Assembly: GCA_027005175.1 (NCBI GenBank)
Contig: JALTMC010000481.1
Coordinates: forward strand, 6,764-13,299
Length of the DNA stretch: 6,536 bases
Direction of reading: 5' to 3'
From: Myxococcales bacterium
GTDB lineage: Bacteria; Myxococcota_C; UBA6777
This document shows positions 1 to 4,759 of the stretch, one piece after another; the stretch's first letter is position 1, and each line of letters begins with the position of its first letter. Under the pieces are notes generated by a model that was given only the letters and a program-made list of their open reading frames with translations, did no database searches and was not told where the DNA came from. Position numbers and translations under genes: made by a program.

Positions 1-504
1 CCCAACAACAATGGTCTGTCTCTGGGCCGTAGCTTGTTGACAACACACCCCAAGCAAAAGTTGATGTTTTTAACCATGCACCGTCATGAGGAGTATGCTT
101 TACGTGGCTTACGCGCAGGTGCCACGGGTTATCTACTAAAAACAGTGGAAGCCGAAGAGCTGCTTGAAGCGATTCGCACAGTGATTGAAGGTGAAACCTA
201 TATCACGCGCGAAATTCTCGCTCGCATTGCCGTTTACACCGCCAACAACAAACACAGTCAGGCTTATACGAATCTCTCAGAACGTGAGTTTCAAGTGCTT
301 CGCGGTTTGGCGACAGGCAAAAGCTGTCGAGAACTCTCCGACGAATTCGATCTTAGCGTAAAAACGATCTATACCTACCGCAAACGCTTGCTCGACAAAC
401 TCAAGTTGAAAAATGACATTGACCTTCTGCGTTATGTACTTCGCCACAACCTGCTGGCTGGTGAAAGTGAGCCCATGTTGATGGAAGGCTTCAAGGATTT
501 CTAA
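1..504 (+). CDS. Response regulator, NarL/LuxR family (5'-truncated by window edge)
   Basis: This is the C-terminal part of a two-component response regulator, a cytoplasmic transcription factor that would be controlled by phosphorylation from a partner kinase. The frame is open from base 1 (167 codons visible), so the true start and the phospho-acceptor Asp lie upstream of the window. Any internal start such as TTG at 34 would cut the receiver domain and is not real. Visible receiver features are the NGL after the missing Asp loop, LMFLTMH (visible codons 21-27, with the conserved Thr at 25) and AGATGYLLK (39-47, with the conserved Lys at 47). A linker follows, then a LuxR-type helix-turn-helix at about 92-150, including LSEREFQVLRGLATGKS and the recognition-helix stretch LSVKTIYTYRKRLLDKL. 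The ending is compact, with a short acidic tail. An intrinsic terminator follows 27 bp after the stop, so it is probably transcribed separately from the downstream lipoprotein gene. The kinase and target genes cannot be seen here. Confidence 0.93.
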   Translation, partial: PNNNGLSLGRSLLTTHPKQKLMFLTMHRHEEYALRGLRAGATGYLLKTVEAEELLEAIRTVIEGETYITREILARIAVYTANNKHSQAYTNLSEREFQVLRGLATGKSCRELSDEFDLSVKTIYTYRKRLLDKLKLKNDIDLLRYVLRHNLLAGESEPMLMEGFKDF

Positions 505-530
505 AACAGATCCATCAAAATTTGCAAAAC

Positions 531-568
531 AACCGTGCCTTTCCTAAGATGAAGCGCACGGTTTTTTT
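531..568 (+). terminator. Intrinsic terminator of the response regulator gene
   Basis: The arms AACCGTGC (531-538) and GCACGGTT (556-563) are a perfect 8-bp stem with a 17-nt loop. The stem runs directly into a T tract (562-568), and the structure begins 27 bp after the stop codon at 504. This is a classic rho-independent terminator on the + strand. Confidence 0.85.
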
Positions 569-609
569 GTATGTAGGGCACGAATCAGCTGGTCCTCCAC
601 AAACTCACA

Positions 610-833
610 TATCCCGGATGATTCTTATTGTTCGTAGCAAAGCACAGAAAAGCACGAGCGGATGCGAGAAAGACGCAGGTTCGACTCGCAGACCGTGGCA
701 ACGCCACCTCAAAAAGGCGAAACAAGGTTGGCGCACCATCGGGTTGGCGCACCATCGGGTTGGCGCACCATCGGGTTGGCGCACCACCGGGCTTTTCAGG
801 CCGCAGCAGAATGTTTATGAATCATCCGGGATA
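610..833. mobile_element. MITE-like element with 15-bp terminal inverted repeats
   Basis: The sequence TATCCCGGATGATTC at 610-624 recurs as its exact reverse complement GAATCATCCGGGATA at 819-833. Allowing one mismatch, the match extends inward to 18 bp. The ends enclose 224 bp with no convincing gene. Each end carries a TA dinucleotide (610-611 and 832-833). That would fit the TA target duplication made by IS630/Tc1-mariner transposases, with a 13-bp terminal repeat starting TCCCGG. The interior has small hairpins (TGCGAG 663-668 with CTCGCA 685-690; GTGGC 695-699 with GCCAC 703-707) and a 4 x 16 bp tandem repeat. No transposase is visible, so it would be non-autonomous. The alternatives are a large stem-loop or a regulatory repeat. 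The inverted repeat is seen directly; the MITE interpretation is inference, because no second copy is present in the window. Confidence 0.5.
726..789. repeat. Tandem repeat, four units of 16 bp
   Basis: The unit GGTTGGCGCACCATCG occurs at 726-741, 742-757 and 758-773. A fourth copy at 774-789 has one T-to-C change at 787. The 16-bp period is not a multiple of three, so the open frames that run through it are chance readings and not protein. The array lies wholly inside the inverted-repeat element at 610-833. There are no spacers, so it is not a CRISPR array. Confidence 0.92.
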
Positions 834-866
834 AATACGATATCTTCGCCACAAGGAAACAAAACG

Positions 867-1871
867 ATGAATGGATTACGATGGTTCGTGATACTCGGTG
901 TACTGTCAATTATTTCGACAGGTTGCAAGCAGAAGAAGGCCAAGCCGATCCCGCCACGCAAGCGTGTTGTCAAACGCAAGGGGCCTGAAAAAACCTTATT
1001 ACCCCGAGGAGTTAAAGTGTTTCCTCAAGAGGTCATGGTTCAGGTCTATCCCTTCCAGATGGGAAGTGACGATACAAGCCTTCCAGGCTCAAAAATGGAA
1101 GCACCACGTCACAAGGTCCAACTGAACAACGTCTTTGCCATATGGCGCAAGGAAGTCACACAAGAAGAGTTCCGCCAAATGATGGGGTACAATCCATCTC
1201 ATTTTTCAAAGTGTGGCTCCAACTGTCCTGTAGAGAGAGTTAGCTGGCATGAGGCTGCTTTCTATTGCAATCGGTTGTCACAAAAGTACAATCTATCCCG
1301 ATGTTACCGCTGTAACAACAAGTTTCGCAAGGCCATCTGTGATGTCGATCCCAGCTTTCGAGGGAAGCGATACTACCAATGCAACGGCTTTCGACTCCCC
1401 ACAGAAAGTGAATGGGAGTATGCAGCACGAGCAGGGTCTACAGGTAGTTTCTATAAAATTCCTATTCTCAAAGGAAAAATGGTAGCCACCGTCAATCGCA
1501 TCGCCTGGCATGGAACCAATAGCCAGGTATCCTACCCCAAGAGTTTTCGCTGCGCAGAAGGCAGCGAAAACGATCGATGTGGAACTCACCCTGTAGGGCA
1601 AAAAGTCCCGAATACGTTCGGGTTGTACGATATGATTGGCAATGTTTCAGAATGGGTCTATGACCGATTCGGCAAGTACCCGTCTGCTCGTCAAACCAAC
1701 CCCATCGGCCCAAAAAGTGGACCGCGTGTTTTCCGGGGCTGTAGCTGGTTTCACAACCAACGAGAATGCCGTATATCCCGACGTTTCCGAAGCTCCCCCT
1801 CTTTGAGAAATAACCTCGTAGGCTTCCGCCCCGCACGTACGCTTGTCCGCGCAAAACAAGCAAAACAATAA
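867..1871 (+). CDS. SUMF/FGE-sulfatase-domain lipoprotein
   Basis: Start ATG 867 is chosen because AAGGAA (853-858) sits 8 bp upstream and the product then begins with a lipoprotein signal: MNGLRWFVILGVLSIISTGC, with the lipidated Cys at residue 20 (lipobox STGC, slightly off consensus). The open frame reaches back to 522, but that part crosses the inverted-repeat element and is not credible protein. The mature protein (334 aa precursor) has a basic linker (21-50), then a formylglycine-generating-enzyme-like domain at about 52-325. Its marks are FQMGSDD (64-70), CPVERVSW (120-127), GFRLPTESEWEYAARAG (174-190), GNVSEW (258-263), RVFRGCSW (287-294) and GFRPAR (319-324). A Cys-rich insertion (C116, C120, C134, C146, C149, C158, C172) is typical of exported members. 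True FGEs have two catalytic Cys five residues apart in the last motif. Here the second is kept (C301) and the first position is His296, so formylglycine synthesis is doubtful and a binding or structural role is more likely. The gene is monocistronic and convergent with the next gene. Confidence 0.9.
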   Translation: MNGLRWFVILGVLSIISTGCKQKKAKPIPPRKRVVKRKGPEKTLLPRGVKVFPQEVMVQVYPFQMGSDDTSLPGSKMEAPRHKVQLNNVFAIWRKEVTQEEFRQMMGYNPSHFSKCGSNCPVERVSWHEAAFYCNRLSQKYNLSRCYRCNNKFRKAICDVDPSFRGKRYYQCNGFRLPTESEWEYAARAGSTGSFYKIPILKGKMVATVNRIAWHGTNSQVSYPKSFRCAEGSENDRCGTHPVGQKVPNTFGLYDMIGNVSEWVYDRFGKYPSARQTNPIGPKSGPRVFRGCSWFHNQRECRISRRFRSSPSLRNNLVGFRPARTLVRAKQAKQ

Positions 1872-1881
1872 TAAAATCTCA

Positions 1882-1929
1882 CCCACAATGTGGACGAATT
1901 CATCAGAAAAAAACCTCTTATGTTGTGGG
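1882..1929. repeat. Inverted repeat after the lipoprotein gene
   Basis: CCCACAA (1882-1888) and TTGTGGG (1923-1929) form a perfect 7-bp inverted repeat starting 11 bp after the stop of the FGE-domain gene, with a 34-nt loop. The only T-run partner is on the minus strand (A tract at 1904-1910). There is no U tract after it on the + strand, so a terminator role for the + strand gene is weak. Confidence 0.3.
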
Positions 1930-1936
1930 CGTGGAA

Positions 1937-1975
1937 ACCCCCTCCAGAACCGACAGAACGAAGTCCGGATGGGGT
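1937..1975 (-). terminator. Candidate terminator hairpin for the SpoIID-domain gene
   Basis: On the minus strand, ACCCCATCCGGA (from 1975-1964) pairs with TCTGGAGGGGGT (1948-1937) over 11 of 12 positions, with one A/G mismatch and one G-U pair, around a 15-nt loop. It lies 26 nt after the stop of the 2002-4362 gene. On the + strand the same arms have two mismatches, because the G-U pair becomes A-C, so the hairpin favours minus-strand transcripts. Only three U follow directly. A 7-T run lies about 26 nt further on (1904-1910), so it is not a textbook terminator. Confidence 0.45.
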
Positions 1976-2001
1976 GGGGGTAGTTGACGTAACCTTCTTT
2001 C

Positions 2002-4362
2002 CTACGGCAACAACCGCAGTTCTCTTCGTTGTAGCCTTCGTCGAAGGAAGAAGCCCAATCCGATGAGGCAGAGTATCCACCAATGACGGCTGGGGTGGTG
2101 GGATGTTGTTTGGCAACTGCAGCCTCCCCCTCCGGGTCGAAGTGCCGCAGTACAGCGATTGTTGAGGCAAATACCGCTTCCGCCACAGTCCTCATCTTTG
2201 ACACAACCTTTGAGAGGTAATAGATAGCCGGGCTCTGGCCAACAAGCGACTTCTTGGTAGCAAACATAATAGGTAGGACAAGCGGGTTTACTCGTACCAC
2301 AAGGCAGTGAGCACATCGTCTCATCACGGTATTTTACGCAAAAATTGCTCTCACACTCACTGTTGGCCTTGCACCCCTGCTCTCCCAGCTTCTTCTTGCT
2401 CTTTGGTTTCTTTCCAACACAGCGAAGGTCGCCTCCCTCACAGTCTTCATCTTTGCCGTTGCCACAGATCTCACGAGCACCAGGATGGATATCTTTGTTA
2501 TTGTCGTCACAGTCATAGGGACCCTGGCAGCCATCTTTTTTGGCAAAATATCCATCTTTGTCATTGTCTTTGCATTGTATGGGACAGGTCAGATCACCCC
2601 CCGAGCAATCGTCATCCACTTGATTTCCACAGATCTCACGAGCCCCTGGAAAGACAGCTTTGTTGTTGTCGTCACAATCGTAGGGACCCTTACAACCGTC
2701 TTTTTTGGCAAAGTATCCATCTTTGTCATGGTCTGTACACTGTGTCGGACAGGCGAGATCTCCATCTTTGCAATCCTCATCTTTGCCATTGCCACAGATC
2801 TCACGAGCGCCGGGAGAGACAGTCTTATCATTATCATTGCAATCAAACGGGGTGGGACACCCTGCAGCCGAAGCAAAGTATCCATCTTTGTCGTTGTCAA
2901 CACAACGAGCTGGCAGAGATTTGACAGAGATCGAGAGAGTCACAACAGGCCCAAACTTTGCACCCTTTTGCTCCAGTTGCCAGCGACTTGAATACGATCC
3001 TGCCTTTGTCGGGGCGATAAACTGTCCCTCAAAGTCCTTTTGATTTTTGGGTGCAACGGTATCTGTGGTACCAGGAGTGATCTTTGAAACACCTTGCAAC
3101 GAATCCCCAGAGATCCGAACAAGAGCATAGCCTCCAGCAGTACTCCAAGTTGTGTTGCCCGTATTTTCAAACTTCCATCGTTTGCGAAATGTTTGACCTG
3201 GCGAAAGTGTCGTTCCAGGAGAGAGCCCCTCGTTGATCAGCTTCGCGCTATTGATTGGTTTGGGTGCCACAAGATTCGCGATCTCAGTATCGGTATAATA
3301 GTGTTTGATGATCTCAACATAGCTCTTCCCACACTTCGCCATCGACTGCGCACCACGTTGGCACAGACCGATCCGATGGCCGTAGATCCCCCAACAAACA
3401 CTGTTCGCTCGAATCGAAGGATTGCACACAACAGAGCAAGCTCGACCTTTGTTTTCGACGCAAGGCCTGGCTCGCAAATAGGGACGATAACTCCATTTTT
3501 TTTCGACATCAATGGTGCTGCCACCACAGCTCGCAGCAAAGTATCCACCCGCCAGCTTCCCTCTGTATCTGGCGTCACTCCCGATATAAACTGCAACCTG
3601 TCCCTTGGTATCATCCACGGCTTTGCTGGTGCTTGCATACTTGGTTGTACCCCAAACCTGGCACTGGGTTGTAATACAAATCGCCCTCTTACCACCGCCC
3701 GTATACTGAATCGTATAGGTTCTTGCAGCAACAGCCTGCGCTCGCTTCGCCTCTTCAGGAAAAGAAGACCCTATCTCTTTTGGAAGAACACCTTTCAAAT
3801 ACTCTTCGAGAGCCATGGTCACGATCTGACCATTCCTCATCTTCACTTTGATGTTTTTTGGGATCGGGTATGTGTTCGTCACATACAAAGCCCCATCACT
3901 TGAATTTTGTGGCAAAGGAGCCCCAGACTCAGAAGGAAGCTTATCGACGCTCGTCTGCTTGCGATGAGGGTCGAGAGTGCGTGGATCACGGATAAAACGA
4001 TCCGCCTCCACCAATCGGTCCAAAGCAGGCAGAGCAATCCGGATTTCCTGACGTCGCAACCAGGACAGTCGAAGCTCTGTTGTCTCCATATACCCAAGCT
4101 TTGAAGCCTTCACTTCCAGTCGAGAAGATTGAATAATACCATTCAAGACAACCTGACCTGTCGAGTCTGTTAGCCCCATCACATCCCAGCCTTGCACATA
4201 CACACGAACACCTTGCAAAGGCAACTGAGTGAGTATGTCCACCACTGTCACAGCGACAGACCCTTCTACCCCAACCTGACCTTTAACAACCCGCTGCGGG
4301 GTTTGTGCCATAAAGACACTCAGCCCCACCAGCAGCCCACACCACTTCAAAAAACAACGCAT
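2002..4362 (-). CDS. Exported SpoIID/LytB-domain protein with Ig-like domain, MopE metal-binding repeats and MYXO-CTERM-like tail
   Basis: Predicted cell-envelope protein, 786 aa, start ATG at 4362 with AGAGGT (4371-4376) 8 nt upstream. Domains in order: signal peptide (about 1-22); carboxypeptidase-regulatory-like beta domain (about 32-110); SpoIID/LytB domain (about 168-365); NBR1-type Ig-like domain (about 370-480, SPGQTFRKRWKFENTGNTTW); three MopE-type putative metal-binding repeats of 55 residues (487-651); Cys-rich module (664-737); GGGGCSC (744-750), a hydrophobic segment (761-773) and an Arg cluster (774-780), as in MYXO-CTERM sorting tails. SpoIID family members are lytic transglycosylases that cleave peptidoglycan glycan strands. 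The family marks are present: EEYLKGVLPKEIG (186-198, with the Glu of the catalytic region at 196), QAVAARTY (209-216), SCGG (278-281) and GHRIGLCQRGAQSMA (328-342). Nine Cys between 229 and 344 suggest disulfides outside the cytoplasm. Function as a surface-attached wall enzyme is inferred. The combination of domains is unusual for this family. Confidence 0.9.
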   Translation of the reverse strand: MRCFLKWCGLLVGLSVFMAQTPQRVVKGQVGVEGSVAVTVVDILTQLPLQGVRVYVQGWDVMGLTDSTGQVVLNGIIQSSRLEVKASKLGYMETTELRLSWLRRQEIRIALPALDRLVEADRFIRDPRTLDPHRKQTSVDKLPSESGAPLPQNSSDGALYVTNTYPIPKNIKVKMRNGQIVTMALEEYLKGVLPKEIGSSFPEEAKRAQAVAARTYTIQYTGGGKRAICITTQCQVWGTTKYASTSKAVDDTKGQVAVYIGSDARYRGKLAGGYFAASCGGSTIDVEKKWSYRPYLRARPCVENKGRACSVVCNPSIRANSVCWGIYGHRIGLCQRGAQSMAKCGKSYVEIIKHYYTDTEIANLVAPKPINSAKLINEGLSPGTTLSPGQTFRKRWKFENTGNTTWSTAGGYALVRISGDSLQGVSKITPGTTDTVAPKNQKDFEGQFIAPTKAGSYSSRWQLEQKGAKFGPVVTLSISVKSLPARCVDNDKDGYFASAAGCPTPFDCNDNDKTVSPGAREICGNGKDEDCKDGDLACPTQCTDHDKDGYFAKKDGCKGPYDCDDNNKAVFPGAREICGNQVDDDCSGGDLTCPIQCKDNDKDGYFAKKDGCQGPYDCDDNNKDIHPGAREICGNGKDEDCEGGDLRCVGKKPKSKKKLGEQGCKANSECESNFCVKYRDETMCSLPCGTSKPACPTYYVCYQEVACWPEPGYLLPLKGCVKDEDCGGSGICLNNRCTAALRPGGGGCSCQTTSHHPSRHWWILCLIGLGFFLRRRLQRRELRLLP
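2410..2904 (-). repeat. Three in-frame 165-bp MopE-type repeats
   Basis: Within the SpoIID-domain gene, three consecutive 55-codon units (2740-2904, 2575-2739, 2410-2574) each encode Cys-x-DxDKDGY, then DC(N/D)D, PGAREICGN and a closing D-D/E-D-C stretch. Cys487, Cys542 and Cys597 open the units exactly 55 residues apart. The Asp-rich DxDxDGY loops resemble EF-hand-like calcium loops, and the family is described as a putative metal-binding motif found in MopE-like proteins. Conserved Cys probably form disulfides. Metal choice cannot be read from sequence. Confidence 0.85.
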
Positions 4363-4380
4363 TCAACAATACCTCTAAAG

Positions 4381-4424
4381 GAAGAGTCGCGAACCGCAGA
4401 AGAGTCGCGAACCGCAGAAGAGTG
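4381..4424. repeat. 18-bp tandem repeat in the leader of the SpoIID-domain gene
   Basis: GAAGAGTCGCGAACCGCA (+ strand) occurs at 4381-4398 and 4399-4416, followed by the first 7 bp of a third copy (4417-4423). It lies between the predicted promoter and the ribosome binding site of the minus-strand gene starting at 4362, so it would be in the 5' untranslated leader. Each unit contains the palindrome TCGCGA. No function can be assigned. Confidence 0.85.
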
Positions 4425-4473
4425 CCTCCAATCAGCACCAAAAAACCGAAAGTTCCAGGCTTCCATGGAGGAT

Positions 4474-4502
4474 ATTAATGAATGTTTTTCAACATATGTC
4501 AA
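4474..4502 (-). promoter_or_regulatory. Candidate sigma70-type promoter of the SpoIID-domain gene
   Basis: On the minus strand there is a consensus -35 box TTGACA (4502-4497), a 17-bp spacer and a -10 ATTAAT (4479-4474, four of six matches). Transcription would start near 4467, giving a leader of roughly 105 nt. The spacer holds a perfect 5-bp inverted repeat, ATGTT-GAAA-AACAT (4495-4482), which could be an operator or may be chance. Confidence 0.5.
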
Positions 4503-4569
4503 GAGGGGAAGACTTCATAAGGAGAGAAAGAGGCAAGCAAACCACGTGAACTCAAACGAATCAAAACCC

Positions 4570-4591
4570 CCCGATATTTTGCGAAGTCGGG
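4570..4591 (-). terminator. Weak candidate terminator downstream of the Cys-ladder gene
   Basis: On the minus strand CCCGA (4591-4587) and TCGGG (4574-4570) make a 5-bp stem followed by GGGTTTT. It lies about 170 bp after the stop of the 4760-6178 gene. The stem is short and the tail is only four T, so this is a weak call. No better terminator is visible between the two minus-strand genes. Confidence 0.22.
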
Positions 4592-4625
4592 CGACTCCTA
4601 CCCCCTCCCAACAAGAAGGCGTATC

Positions 4626-4736
4626 CGTGGCATTGCTCACGAACAACGGACCATTCGCAACCTGAAGCGAATATCAGGAGGAGCACGGCGTTCGATACAG
4701 CGTGGCATTACCCATGAAGAACAGACCATTCGCAAC
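4626..4736. repeat. 36-bp imperfect direct repeat, 75 bp apart
   Basis: The 36-bp segments 4626-4661 and 4701-4736 differ at only five positions. Both begin CGTGGCATT and end GACCATTCGCAAC. Read on the + strand in one frame, each encodes RGI(A/T)HE(Q/E)(R/Q)TIRN. The flanking matches then differ by a 6-bp in-frame gap (LKRISG against RLSG). The frame is open from about 4521 to a TAA at 4761-4763 but has no ATG or other convincing start. It may be a decayed tandem-repeat coding fragment or an intergenic repeat family. I recognise no family. Confidence 0.8.
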
Positions 4737-4759
4737 AGGCTGTCAGGTTTTTGTACGTA

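Noticed and set aside
726-789. CRISPR-like array
   Set aside because: Units are directly adjacent with no spacers and are only 16 bp long.
522-866. N-terminal extension of the FGE-domain gene back to 522
   Set aside because: The extension crosses the inverted-repeat element and the 16-bp repeat, has no ribosome site, and would hide a good lipoprotein signal starting at 867.
1647-2327. 226-aa minus-strand frame across the end of the FGE-domain gene
   Set aside because: It overlaps two well-supported genes, lacks domains and a ribosome site, and crosses the hairpin between them.
2485-2991. 168-aa + strand frame with repeating hydrophobic segments
   Set aside because: It is a mirror of the MopE repeats on the other strand. 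Asp codons read in antisense give Ile/Val, which mimics membrane segments.
3094-3903. 269-aa + strand frame
   Set aside because: It is antisense to the SpoIID domain, which has clear family motifs, and its own translation shows no domain-like pattern.
4192-4665. 157-aa + strand frame
   Set aside because: It starts antisense inside the SpoIID-domain gene, has no ribosome site, and runs through the leader repeats and promoter of that gene.
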